DNA from: Conoideocrella luteorostrata | Lineage: Eukaryota > Ascomycota > Sordariomycetes > Hypocreales > Clavicipitaceae | Length of the DNA: 33,691 nucleotides | Assembly: GCA_032433595.1 (NCBI GenBank) | Contig: JASWJB010000397.1 | Location: 1 to 33,691, forward strand | Direction of reading: 5' to 3' | In this document: piece by piece, positions 10,341 through 20,952 of the stretch | Numbering within the stretch: the stretch's first letter is position 1 | How the letters are laid out: each line of letters opens with the position of its first letter | The notes under the pieces: generated by a model | What the model saw: only the letters and a program-made list of their open reading frames with translations | What the model was told of the DNA's origin: nothing | Databases searched by the model: none | Translations under genes and position numbers: made by a program

Positions 10341-10631
10341 GGTCCGGTCAACGTGGCCTGAGTATCAATAGCTTGGGGAGCTATACAGGTACCTGGGAGC
10401 CGTGTGATTGAGAATTATTGATCGGCTGACGTTCATGGCACAGCAAAGGGGGGGGAATATTTATGACAGCTTGAGTTGCTCTAGTTTTCCTGAAAACACT
10501 GTTAGCTCCTGTGGTCTTTGCGCTTTGCCCCAAGAAGATGAATTACCAAGCGCGTTCTGCCATTTTGATGTGGTTGTCAACAGACATGCCTAACGAGCAG
10601 CAGACCGATCCTGCCAGTACGTTGTCCCTAC

Positions 10632-12123
10632 ATGAAATCAGCATATGCCCGGAAAGCTCATCTCTCAAATTCTGACAGCACCCTTCAAACAGATGATGTT
10701 GGCGAATATCTTCCGTCTACGCCACCTAATACGATCTCAACCTCGTACATCCTTCCGACCACATATGACCTTTCTGAAACGCTCATTCCCTTGACGCAGC
10801 TACCACCGGACGCTAATTGGAGAATCAACAGAGGAATCTCCGACCACCTCATGGAGATGGTTAATGTTGTGCTCTCTCGGGAGAGCCTTCCCTTTTCGTT
10901 AATAAACAAGAGCTTGTTCAAACAAGACTTTCATCATGGTCTAGGAGAGTACCATTCCACGGCTCTTGTCCAGTCCATCTGTTCGTTGGCCACATTAATG
11001 GCTGTAGACCGTTCATATGAACTGGGAGGTAGCCCTCCAGCTTTAATTCTTAACTCGGAACTGGGTGATTTCTTCGCCCATGATGCCGTGGCGACTCTTC
11101 TCACCATGACATCACCTCATAATATCGGCAATTTACAAGCATTAGGTGTTCTTTCAGTTTATTATATGGGCCGTGGACAATCATTCACGGCCAGAAAGAT
11201 GGCTGCCGACTACGCTAAAGCGGCTGCTGAGCTTTGTCTATCACAACCCGTACCGAAATGTGTTGACGACAACTACATAAAAGCAAGAGCAAGCACCTTT
11301 TGCGGAGCAATCTCGTTGGATAGGTATGCATAGTTGATCTTGATGGAGCTATCTTGTTTTAAAAGCTAATATTTATATCACTTATTGTCGTAGAATTCTT
11401 CATTTGCTTACTACATATCAGCCTCAGTGCTCTAATATGACGACCAACCCTTCTGCATGCAACGAAATTCATGCAAATAATTCGAATGTTTTCATTAATC
11501 TTGATGATATTGCTCTAGGCAAGTTGGTCTTCAGTTTGTTCCTACCTGTACTGAGACTAACGTGCTTGAAGATGACTACAATTTTTCAGAGGAGGATGAT
11601 TTATGTTTAAACAGTGTACAGGCACTTGCAGCAAGAGTATATCAACTCACCGAGTGGATATACAAGACTGGACTCCAGCGTGATAAGGTGACTCCTGATT
11701 ATATATTAGATGTTTATGCCAATTGTCTGAAGTGGTATGCATCTTTATTTGCGCACACAAAAAAATGCAAATATGGGCTGCCTTTCTTATTATTTTTAAA
11801 GTAAGTGTGCTTTATAACAAAAAAATCTAAATCTTGATGCTTATTAAACTTTCACTAACTAACTAATAAGCACGTTTTATCATTTTTGTATTTTGAATCT
11901 CATGACGCCACTTGCCAAACGAGATACCTCATATCTGAGCGATATTATGCAACCGAGACAGATATGCAGGCAGGCTGCAAATGCCATATTATATCTGAAA
12001 GCATCTTACGGCCAACTTGTCATGTTCAACGAGATGTCAATTTTCATTAATTCTTTTGCCTCTGCTGCTGTTTCATTCCTCACTGCGATGGAAGCTGCTG
12101 ATAATCACGCAATATACTGGTAA
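10632..12123 (+). CDS. MHR-only regulator without zinc cluster, four exons, 432 aa
   Basis: Exons: 10632-11323, 11394-11518, 11572-11800, 11871-12123. Introns 1 and 3 are GT-AG (70 bases each). Intron 2 (11519-11571, 53 bases) uses a GC donor in ideal context, AG|GCAAGT, with a GACTAAC branch point and TTGAAG acceptor; it restores the frame (LDD...) that a straight reading would break. The protein resembles the middle homology region of C6 factors: LVQSICSLATLMAV, then NIGNLQALGVLSVYYMGRGQ, a short acidic segment and a C-terminal PRQICRQAANAIL helix. No CX2CX6C cluster is present upstream, so it should not bind DNA on its own through a C6 domain. The start is uncertain: an ATG at 10586 (MPNEQQTDPA) could be an earlier exon. 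It may end short of the family norm. Role unknown; it could act as a partner or competitor of intact factors. Confidence 0.68.
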
Positions 12124-13352
12124 TACGGTTGAGTAAAATGGGTGTCTCTCAAGTCAATAATGATGCTGAAACAATACGCTGGTTTATAAATATACTGGAA
12201 CAGGAATTGCATTGGCAACAAAGTAATATAGTGAGACCTTAATGATCAAATACCCCGTAAATGAAGGTATCTTTGTATGGCAACCAGCAAAGTGGGTAAT
12301 AGATAATTTTTATTGTTCAATAGAGGCGAACAAAAAAAGCAGGAACAAAAAAAAAACTAGTGTATACAACTTTCTCCGCATGGCAATAGAGGCGCCTGGT
12401 CCTTCTTTTTCCATAGCAAATGGTCCAGGGAAGGCCAACAACTGCGGTGGGAACATGTCCTGTTTAGTCTGCTGAATCCAAGCATCGTTCCTACGAGCCG
12501 CTGTGATTCCGTGCAACTCCTGCTAAATGTAGAAGCCCCCGGAGCAACGACCGTCAGTGCTGAGTTTGGATATATGCACTATAGTTTGGAGGTTGCAGCA
12601 AGATGGCGCCGTGACAGCTGTGAAGAACCCGCTGTAGCGTGCGGCGTATATTGTTGCGTTATGTGCCTTTACATAGATGTAAGGGAGCAATTTGCAACAG
12701 TGGCAATGGGCAGGAATAGATGGATTTGACCTAAGTGAATTTGAACCTTGAAAGTGATGACTTCTGACAATAATTTGTTGATGACGATGCTCTTCTGAAG
12801 AGCACTACAACCCCTCTATATAGTCCTCGAGCAGCCGGAACATTTCCTTGAGTTTAGTGGCCTTAGGCTTGTGTTCCTTGGCATCGTGCCACCTGCTTCT
12901 ACTATCACGCAATTCTAGCTAATACGGGACCTCGTGAATTTCCGACGGAGCCACGCTAATCTCAACGCATATAATCACACATCGGTAATCCTAGATATGA
13001 TCTACAGATTTGGAAGTGCTTTTGGGCCATCACGCGTGCCAAATCAGTTTCATGTCATGTTAATGGACAGCGATAATTCCGGTGCACGTTTCGATGCGGA
13101 CGGCTTTTTCTACCAAAGATGCCACGGCGAATGAGAGAGGATGCTTAGTTCGCTCATTCGTAGGCCGAGGGAAACTAGGAAACATCAATGGCACGCAAAG
13201 AGAACCAACTCTGTTACGGAGCATTTGTAGCCACTTATATTTATCGTGACAGTTAACAACTGCGAATAGTATGCACCCCAGTAGTGGTATCGGAAGGATG
13301 TTGAGATTAAGATTGCCTCTTTCAGGAAGACCACGGCCGTAAACAGCAGAGC
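12124..13352. other. Stretch between the MHR-only gene and the broken MHR gene
   Basis: A long plus frame from about 12410 to 12729 reads W-S-R-E-G-Q-Q-L-RWEHVL and continues for roughly 105 codons without a start; I cannot assign it. Another at 12934-13134 is also unassigned. Minus frames at 13060-13407 overlap the start of the next gene and look like its shadow. No zinc cluster was found in any frame here, although the broken gene downstream should once have had one. Confidence 0.35.
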
Positions 13353-15311
13353 TTGCGAGATAGTGGAGACAGGCGACATGATAGCGTCGCGGAATCATCG
13401 CAAGCATTGCAAAGAATGAGAGAAGCGAACAATATTGATGACGCTGTCAACTCGATAATTGAGGCATGGCTCTTACTAACGGCCACATCGTCTGGCTCCG
13501 CATCAATAACTCAGCAGAATGATACTTTTGGACGAGCTCCGGCTTCCAGACCCTTCGAGCGTGGAAATCGGCAGCTCAACTCACCGTAAGACTTCGGATT
13601 AGCATATTTTGAAACCGCGCTAACTTGGGATACAGCCACAATAACTTTAATTACATGTTTGAAGAGCAATACAGGGTCCACACTCAAAACCAATACGTGG
13701 ATAATAATATATTTGTGGATTTATTCACTCGAACATTACCGTTGTCACGGTGGACTACAGTATCTGCTGATGATCATTGTGTGAGTCATGTGCTAAATAT
13801 GTTCTTCACTTGGGACAACATTGTGGAAGGAGCAATCTATAGACCAATTTTCGAAGAAGACGTTGTTTGCATGGAACCAGAAACCGCTGACAAGCATAAA
13901 AGAAGCTTTTGCTCGCGATTTCCTGTCAATGCATTGCTTGTTGTAAGCTGTGTAAGTTAACCACCGATTTAATCAACCATTTATTCCTCTAACTACTAAG
14001 CTTTATTCTCTAAATTCGGTGATATTCAAAACTATGGAAGATCCAAAGAGCAGAGGAAGGTGCTGGGCTGAGGAGGCAGAAGACCTCATAACAATGATTC
14101 ATGGCTCGTCAATCCCTTTGCTGCAGGGCTTATATGCATTATTTGTCTATGAAGGAAACATTGGTGATGGTACAAAATCTGTGAACTATTTTAAGCGTTC
14201 CATGAATGTGTATAAAGAGCTCAACCAAGCGGGTTTATGGTAAGATCCTGGTGGTATGGACGAAGCGCGCCTGCAGAGGGCAAGGCAAGCCGTCTCCTGG
14301 TGTATGTGGTGGTTTTATTGCTGCGAGTGGTAAGTTCGAAAGCTTTTTTTATGCAAGCATTTACTCTAATATCTTCAAAGCGATCGTCAGAGGCATTTGG
14401 CTTTGGAAAGCTGGTTCGCAAGCCTAACGTTTTCAAGGCATGGCGTGAGAACAACTTTGCCCTCTCAAGCTCTGACTGCATTGGCTACTAGTGGCCCTCT
14501 TATCCAATTTCTCCAAAATTTCAGAGATCAAGGCAAGTTGAGTTGCAAGAAGCAGATATTTTACTTTTTGAGATTGCGGAGATGGCACTGGACTTTATCT
14601 ATCTCGAAGAAGGCGGACGCCCGCTTCAGGAAAGTCCTTATTGCGCCCGAGAAATATACAATAAGTTTATTAACTGGAAATTTTCTTGCCCACCTCGCCT
14701 CAGGTTTAAAGAGGCTATTTTACCGTCTGCCGTCCTCTTGCGGTAAGTAGGCTACTATCCTCACGCTTTAAACACGGTAGCTGATCTCAAAACTTGCTAC
14801 TGTAGCATTAGTGTGGGACTCATGCTCACAGCTCTTCTACGCCCGTTTTCGCACATGACAAGAGAACAATTTGACGAGTTTAATCCCAGAGAGCGATGCT
14901 ACGCACATGCTTGTAGTCTTATGTCGGCAATCTGGACATTCCGTGCCTCTGCTCAAACTTAACCATGCCCTAGTAACCGCTGCCTACATCGCATTGAGCG
15001 ATTTCAACGGTCAACCCAATCACATGGATGTGCTGATCCGCGCTTGTCAATGTCTTCATGAGATGAGACCAGCCCTTCCATTAGCAATGGATGTTTTGTG
15101 CGGGATTTGGGCCGCGTTTAAGCGATATGAACTGAAAATACCAGCGTATATGTGGAGATACTTTGATAAACTACATCAAAGAGAAGATGGACTTATGCGT
15201 CATGCAATGGCCGCTTTAATACCAAACTCGACTAATATTCGCCGAATGAGCGATGGACAAGAATTGCAGCTTCAGAAACTTCTGAGCGAGTTTGAGGATA
15301 ATAGACGTTGA
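13353..15311 (+). pseudogene. Broken C6-type regulator (MHR only)
   Basis: Introns at 13586-13635, 13952-14000 and 14743-14805 have good donors, branch points and phases, and join segments typical of the C6 middle region: RWTTVSADD, then CSRFPVNALLVVSC, IPLLQGLYALFVYEGNIG, RARQAVSWCMWWFYCCEW, and near the end SGHSVPLLKLNHALVTAAY followed by PLAMDVLCGIW. The frame is interrupted at least four times: a TAA at 14241-14243, a frame change between 14330 and 14400, a TAG at 14489-14491 inside recognisable sequence, and a shift near 14930. No zinc cluster is visible upstream. The sequence on either side of each break is still clearly recognisable, so inactivation looks fairly recent. The 5' limit is unknown. 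Confidence 0.7.
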
Positions 15312-15498
15312 TTAAAAACATGGAGCTAAGTTTCTTCAGTTGGAGATTTTACTGCATTAAAGATTAACACATTTTGCTTCCATATGGACTTCAGCCCACG
15401 GGTATCGTGTATCTGCAAAGCCGCCAAATTTCCGTCACTCTTGACGCTCCCCAGTAATACTTCTTGCCATCCCTGCAGTGCTCCGTAGGGCATATTGC

Positions 15499-16281
15499 TC
15501 ATAAAAATAAATCGTATGCACTAGCCGTTCCCAACTTGCGTTTCACGTTTTGCATTCTTGCGAGCTGCGTGGCCTGTCTATCCACCCGCTTCGCGTACAT
15601 TAACCCGCACACGTTGCAGAGCATGTGTATACCATCTGGTGCTGGACGCCACTGCGGTGTTCGCTCCGTCCGGCAATGGTGGCAGTGGGGTGTAGTCTCC
15701 TGCAAATGCTGCTTCTTGGGCATCTGTTAGTGAAAACGTGTGCTTTTTGAGCCAGTCTAAGCCGCCATGTAATTGTCAACATTACCCTTTGGCACTGGAA
15801 AGAAATTCTGCTTGTAGCGTCGTCATTCGATCCATGGACTGTCATAGAGATCGCGTGCTGTTCTTCCGAATCTAGGCTCCGCAGCGTGATGATGTCACTG
15901 AGGCATGAATCGATCGTTCCGCAGAGTTGCTTCATGGTGCGGAGCTCCCCGTCAGTAAGGTGACTTCCTACACAGCCCGAAGATTCTGGGAATTGATAAG
16001 TAAAGGCGTGAAGATCTTCGAGGGCAGATTCGATCTAAGGGCTGGTTAATAACACCGTTTGGCTTTGACTGAGCCGGCATGGGATCAAGGAGGCAGGGGG
16101 TATTTACGGCAGCGAATTTCTCACGCTGCACCAACGCATTAAGCGTAAATGCGTGTATGCCATTTGGACGCCCTACAAAATGGCCGCCAGCTAGTATCGC
16201 GCTGCTGGTGCGACTTGTTGTTGGCTGGACCTGGAGTGAATCTGCTTGGGTCGTCGCGACTGGGCTGGCCGAAGTAGACAT
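15499..16281 (-). CDS. Small GATA-type (NsdD-like, class IVb) zinc finger protein, 215 aa
   Basis: Exons on the minus strand: 16281-16108, 16034-15786, 15723-15499; introns of 73 and 62 bases, both phase 0, with ATTAACC and CACTAAC branch points. The finger is CX2CX18CX2C (Cys 155, 158, 177, 180) with TPQW and LCNVCGL, the 18-residue-loop class of WC-1 and NsdD rather than the 17-residue AreA class. A basic tail with AKR and NVKRK follows. Exon 2 (REKFAA|IESALEDLHAF to LRSLDSEEQ) resembles the helical segment before the finger in NsdD proteins, which act in sexual development. Two differences stand out: the usual WRRGP is WRPAP, removing a conserved basic residue and glycine, and the protein is about half the usual length. 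It is convergent with the broken regulator, 188 bases away. Confidence 0.77.
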
Positions 16282-17345
16282 AGAAGGATGTAGCTACAGG
16301 GAGAGTGGTGGATGTCTTGGACTGGAGGGGTTTGCTGCGTCTTATCCCATTTCTACCCGGCCAGGTTTTCGATTTCTCCAGTTGTCAAAAAGCGTGCGCT
16401 ACGCCGAAAACGCGATGGTGTCCACTTGTCGGCGTGATGGCGGGTTCTTTGAGTTTCTTTGACGGGGCCGGACATGCTCTAGACCCTGACGAGAGAGGTG
16501 GAGCGGGGAGCCGTGGAGGATGTGGCGAGACTGTGGAGCCTCTAGCTAGACCCTGATGGCGGCTAGAGGCGGAGAGCTTTCTGGTAATGTTGACTTCCCA
16601 GAACCAGGGCTTTCCCTTGACCCAGACTGCCAGAGTAGGCCTCCATGTTGGCTGGCCCAGTCTGTGCATGTGTCGTGTCCTTGCAGCCCACCTCGTAGCC
16701 GTCATGTTTGTATCATTGGTCCATCTTCCACTTCTTCAAAGGCTGGCAATTTTGCGCCGTCTTGTGACAGCTGCACAGGTTTGGATGAATTTTGGTCTAA
16801 AGCGGCGCAATCATCTCAAAAGCTACCCGCTGTTGGCGAAAATATCATGAGGTAGACTATTGTGTGTATATCTGGTTACTTGGAAATGTATCTTCGCAGC
16901 AATTCACTACCAATACCAGACGAACTGATCCACATAAACTATTCGATCGTGAAGCGTCACTTCTCACCAACGTGTGAGTCTCCTCTGACCAAAAACAGAC
17001 CCCAAAACTCTGCATACCCGACCCGGACATTCGCTGGCCAAATACCCCTAACAGCTTGTCAGCCCATCCTGACCAGGCAAGGCCCGCGCAGCGTCGCCAA
17101 AGCCTTTGCTATGAAGCGATGATGGGACCAATATACGAGAGCAGCTCCTTGGTGGAGGCGGCGGCAGTAGCTCGCAGCATAGTGCTGCCAGCTAGCTGTC
17201 ATTCTTGTGAGAGTCTGCGTTACCGGGATCACGGCGAATGACGGAGGCGAATTTGGTCGTTATTCCTGCTGCTTCCATCTCGAAACAGAGTATGCCGCCA
17301 ACCCGAAGCGTCTCGAGGCGTTCAAATCCCAAGCCCACCCCCTCC
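16282..17345. other. About 1 kb upstream of the GATA gene without a supported gene
   Basis: Likely promoter DNA of the GATA gene at the left. Frames at 16385-16705 (minus) and 16556-16855 (plus) overlap each other and match nothing I know. A GTTCAAATCCC near 17319 followed by a long T run resembles a pol III B box and terminator, but no A box or cloverleaf was found. Confidence 0.4.
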
Positions 17346-17361
17346 TTTTTTTTTTTTTTTT
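17346..17361. repeat. T16 tract at the stop codon of the Ser-rich gene
   Basis: Sixteen T on the plus strand, reading as TAA followed by an A run on the minus strand, directly at the end of the Ser-rich ORF. The tract overlaps the stop codon, so slippage here would change the C-terminus. Confidence 0.8.
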
Positions 17362-18271
17362 ACGGAAAGTGGCTGGTGTTTGACATGTTATTGCTTAGTC
17401 GCCTCCTCTTGGATGGGGATTTCCGCTCTAGGTCGTCCGCTGGCAAGATATTTTGCCCTGTAGCCATGTCTAGACCTGGACCTGTCGCTAGCCTGTCATT
17501 CGACTTCGCAGAAGCAATTGGTTGAGTATGTATTGAGACGTTGGTACAGCTACCAATTGAGGTCGGATGTTCCGACTCGATTGCAGAGCTGCTATTACCC
17601 CAATCGAGGCTGCTCGATGAATGCGGGGATATAGGCGAGTAAGAGGCTTCGGTTGTTAATCCTTCTGACATGGGAGTGCCTGCTGAGCTATCTAGCTCGT
17701 CAGCCAACGTGCTGGCTGAGGACGTTGAGTAGTGACGGATATCCGGAGTGCTTGCACTGTTCAATCTGTCATGGTACCCGAGTGGCGATGCTTCCACGGG
17801 GTTCGCTCTCGAAACGTATCCGCTGTGAAGCAAATGCTGGTGATCCCACAAGCTTGGGACCGGTGAAAGCCGCTGTAATTCATATTCTTGCGCGGCATTG
17901 GTAGGTATTTGTGGTGCTGAGCCATGGAACGAGCCGCCTTTGGGATATATTCGCGTCATTTCTTCTGCAGACAGAGGGAGGAGGGAGACAGAGACGAGGA
18001 CATAGCCTCGATGTGTTTTTACTGAAACGAATTCGCCCTCCATTACAGGCAGAGTTATAAGCGTAGTTGCAATATCGATGTCGTATTGTACTTGGCTTGA
18101 CTGGATTATTTCAAAAGACTGTAGATGAAGATTAGTTGTATTGCAGAATAAATGATGGGCGCAAAAGGCTAACGAAGAGCAGTAGGACCCTCGTGGCGTG
18201 GAGGAGTCTCTGCGCCGGATACGTACTAAAGCTGGTGCGCATGGTGGGCCTCTGGAAAATTGATCTACCAT
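17360..18271 (-). CDS. Ser-rich, probably nuclear protein of unknown family
   Basis: A long minus-strand frame ends at 17360. The C-terminal 200 codons are Ser/Thr/Pro-rich and end in SPSKRRRLSNN, a likely nuclear localisation patch. Two models fit. One starts at the ATG at 18271, removes a 108-base intron (18119-18226; GTACGT donor, AACTAAT branch, CTACAG acceptor) and gives 267 aa. The other treats 17965-18022 (GTAAAA...CTGCAG with a strong pyrimidine tract) as a leader intron, starting at the ATG at 17959 for 199 aa. The composition resembles the disordered part of fungal regulators, but no DNA-binding domain is visible and I cannot name a family. It is divergent from C6 factor B. Confidence 0.5.
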   Translation of the reverse strand: MVDQFSRGPPCAPALVRIRRRDSSTPRGSYCSSLAFCAHHLFCNTTNLHLQSFEIIQSSQVQYDIDIATTLITLPVMEGEFVSVKTHRGYVLVSVSLLPLSAEEMTRIYPKGGSFHGSAPQIPTNAAQEYELQRLSPVPSLWDHQHLLHSGYVSRANPVEASPLGYHDRLNSASTPDIRHYSTSSASTLADELDSSAGTPMSEGLTTEASYSPISPHSSSSLDWGNSSSAIESEHPTSIGSCTNVSIHTQPIASAKSNDRLATGPGLDMATGQNILPADDLERKSPSKRRRLSNNMSNTSHFP

Positions 18272-18611
18272 TGGTTGAGAGGCTCGGACCTGCCTCCGTG
18301 GCGGACAAGGAGGTAGCTGACCAATCAAGCTTTAGTCCCTCATCACCAGAATTAGCCCACCCCCATTCTCTCGAACAGCCACTCGTTAATATCTGGGTGG
18401 TACTCATGCCGCCTCTCTTCCCGTTCGCCTGGAATATTGCAGATGAGGTATGCCACACGCTTACATGCCCAGTTGATGCTTTACTCACAGCACAATGTGC
18501 TTCAGAAGACAAAGTACCCGTGAATGACATCGAAATTAGGCGGGAGAAATTCCATTCATGCCAGCCAATGCCATCGTATAGGTGAAGATTATCAGCCTAG
18601 TTCACGTTTAA
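18272..18611. promoter_or_regulatory. Shared divergent promoter region, Ser-rich gene and C6 factor B
   Basis: If the 18271 start is right, only 340 bases separate the two divergent genes. Minus-strand frames cross it (to 18530) and could be an additional 5' exon of the Ser-rich gene. No clear TATA box or repeated site was found. Confidence 0.35.
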
Positions 18612-20952
18612 ATGGTACCCAGACCTCTTCTTCCCGCACCACCGAGTTCATTGGCAGAGCAATCCTTGTTTGAGCAGCAAGAACCACAGCGCTTAGCCAA
18701 TCGACGAGGCGCGAGAGCAACCGGAAGGATAGTGTGTGACTCGTGTCACGCTCGCAAAATCGCTGTGAGTCGGAGGTTCCTCGCCCTTCATCACCCCCCC
18801 TGCCCTGTTTCCTATACAATTGGTAGTAATACATGGCTAATGGAGCTGCCTTTCTTCTGCAGTGTGATTGCGCTCGACCGATTTGCCGTCCATGTAGTAT
18901 TAAAGGCATAGAATGCACATACACGAAACCGCTCGGGATGCATGCCCTGCGAAAACGACTCGGGGAATATGACCAAGAGATCAAGTATTTCTTTAGCAAC
19001 TTTGCTACTTTAAGCGACAAAGAAGCATTGGATGTTATCTACCGCCTAAGATCAATGCCAGATCATTCGAATACTCTTGAGCTATTGAAAAACCTCAAGG
19101 ATTATTTGCCCGCGCAATACAGCCCCGATGGCGATGCAACGTCTAATCCTCAGTTAAATTTTGAACTCAAACTTGCTGCGCTGCACCCAATGAGCTATCC
19201 TAAAACACTGCCTAGCCTCTCCGATCTCAGACGGGGCAAAGTGGGTTTAGAGCATCAAGATCCTGCGGATCCAGGTTGCACTTCTTCTACACTTGGTGTT
19301 TTGAACAATAGCGACTATGAGCCATCTTGTGATTCTCGCCTTTTTGCATTACGAATTGGTTTCTGGACCACGGTGCCAATCGCGGACAATGTGGCAGCTG
19401 GTCTTTTGTCTTCGTACCTACAAGGGGATCACCTCTCTATTTCTTTTTTCGATGTTGACATTTTCCTAGATAACCTTGTTGACCAAAAGTCGAAATATTG
19501 CTCCGCTTTTCTTGTGAACTCTTTGCTTTACCTGGCGTCGGTGGGTTAGCGTTCAAGCGGTCTAGACATTTTTCTTTTCCTTTGCTAAACTCAAATAGCA
19601 AGCGCACGCCGTTAGTCATCCCAACACACAGGCCATGGTTGGGGCATTTTTTAACGAAGCAAATCGGCTCTGGAAAGCAGATCAGGCTACTGACACGTTG
19701 CTTACTTTAGCCGGCAGTCAGTGTTTAAGTCTAGGCTGCCTCTTCCAGGGCAAAGACAAACTTAGCCAAGAGATAATGTCAGCGGGACGAGACATGGCTG
19801 AGAGATTGCATTTGATTGAGACAAGTGCAGATTGTCCTGCCTGCCTGTCTCTTCACAAACTACCACCCGAGCAGTTCAGGTTCATATCCTTTGTGGCTTG
19901 GGGGACATACAATTGGTTCACGTCAGTGCTTCCTTGGTGATTAGCTTACCCCATCTAATACACTTGCAGGCTGTTTACCGTTAATTATCGAGTGAAACCA
20001 ATACGCCTGCCACCTACATTGCCGATTCCCAGGGTTGTGAAAGTGCAAGATAACATCTGGTCGACACCCTCTGCCCCATCCTACCCAGGACGGATCTTCA
20101 CAGAACTATGCCAATACTTTACAATATGTCAAGAAATCGCCATCGTGTACTACAACTCCGGACCAAACATATCTGAGTCGGTACCATTGGTATTTGCGGA
20201 AGAGAAGCACAAAAAGCTACTAACCTGGTTCGACAGTCTTCCAGAGGAGCTTCGCCGTGGGGATCACAAACAAAATCATGTTGTATTACTTCAGTAGGCT
20301 ACTTCTCGTCGTACAAACGTGAAAGTATAGGAACGCTTGAGCACTAACATTACATTGTTATAGTGCATGGTTTCACTCTACAATCCTTGACCTCTTAAGG
20401 CCATTCATACCAGAAGGAAGAAGTCAAACAGAGATTTCTACCTCGAGAGATCATGTACAGGCTTTTTTCTTCGCGTCCTTTAAGCAACTAAAACATCTCT
20501 CACTTGCCTATTGTAGCTCCCAAAACCCCTCGCAGTACTCTCCTCTCATATGGTCTACTACAATGCAGACTCTCACAATAATGCTTCGGGAGCCCGAGGA
20601 TCCCGACCTGAGGTGGGCTCTTACGAGTTTTCGTCAATGTTGGATTGATCTTTATCGTGGCTACCCCTTATACAAAGAAATAGCGCAGGCTTCCATGTCC
20701 ATGTGTCTACGGCGAGGTCTTGTGACGAGTGCGAAAGCTCAAGAATTCATGGAAGATCCTAGATGGGAAGAGCGGCAATTTGACGCAGCAGATGGCGGGA
20801 AAGTGCCAGAGACATCTTTTCTCGTCGATTACGATAGGGCTTTACATGATCCCGAAGGTGCTCAAGTAGCGAGGCTTGCGGAAGAGTTTAGTGATCTGCG
20901 CATGCTTCAGGAATTTACCTCCAATAACGATTTTGAGGCGGATTATTCATAA
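18612..20952 (+). CDS. C6 (Zn2Cys6) transcription factor B, five exons, 688 aa
   Basis: Exons: 18612-18764, 18863-19540, 19599-19921, 19970-20293, 20364-20952; introns of 98, 58, 48 and 70 bases, all with GT-AG ends and matching phases. The zinc cluster is CX2CX6CX6CX2CX6C (Cys 42, 45, 52, 59, 62, 69), split by intron 1 just before Cys52 as in factors A and C. An additional cysteine sits at 54, where most family members have glycine (CDC instead of CDG). The MHR matches factor A step by step: SCDSRLFALRIGFWTTVPI, SFFDVDIFLDNLV, CSAFLVNSLLYLAS, FFNEANRLW, WGTYNWFT and PTLPIPR, then LHAWFHSTILDLLRPF. The C-terminus shares the MLQE-aromatic-T motif with A (MLQEFT and MLQEYT). A nuclear DNA-binding regulator is expected; targets unknown. 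Confidence 0.87.

Noticed and set aside
10408..10593. CGLC motif upstream of the MHR-only gene as a possible zinc cluster
   Set aside because: Only two cysteines have the right spacing; the basic CX6C segment and the second half-cluster are missing.
13060..13407. 115-codon minus-strand ORF with hydrophobic stretches
   Set aside because: Lies across the 5' part of the broken MHR gene and shows no conserved motif; treated as a shadow.
14397..14750. 117-codon plus-strand ORF inside the broken regulator, reached by splicing at 14330-14380
   Set aside because: Splice phase allows it, but the other frame carries family-like motifs (RKP..FKAW and YPISPK), so the frame change is read as a mutation.
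17315..17362. GTTCAAATCCC followed by a T run, like a tRNA or other pol III gene end
   Set aside because: No A box at the right distance and no cloverleaf stems could be drawn; the T run is also the end of the Ser-rich ORF on the other strand.
18132..18530. 132-codon minus-strand ORF between the Ser-rich gene and factor B
   Set aside because: No splice path into the Ser-rich frame with matching phase was found; it may still contain an untranslated or alternative 5' exon.
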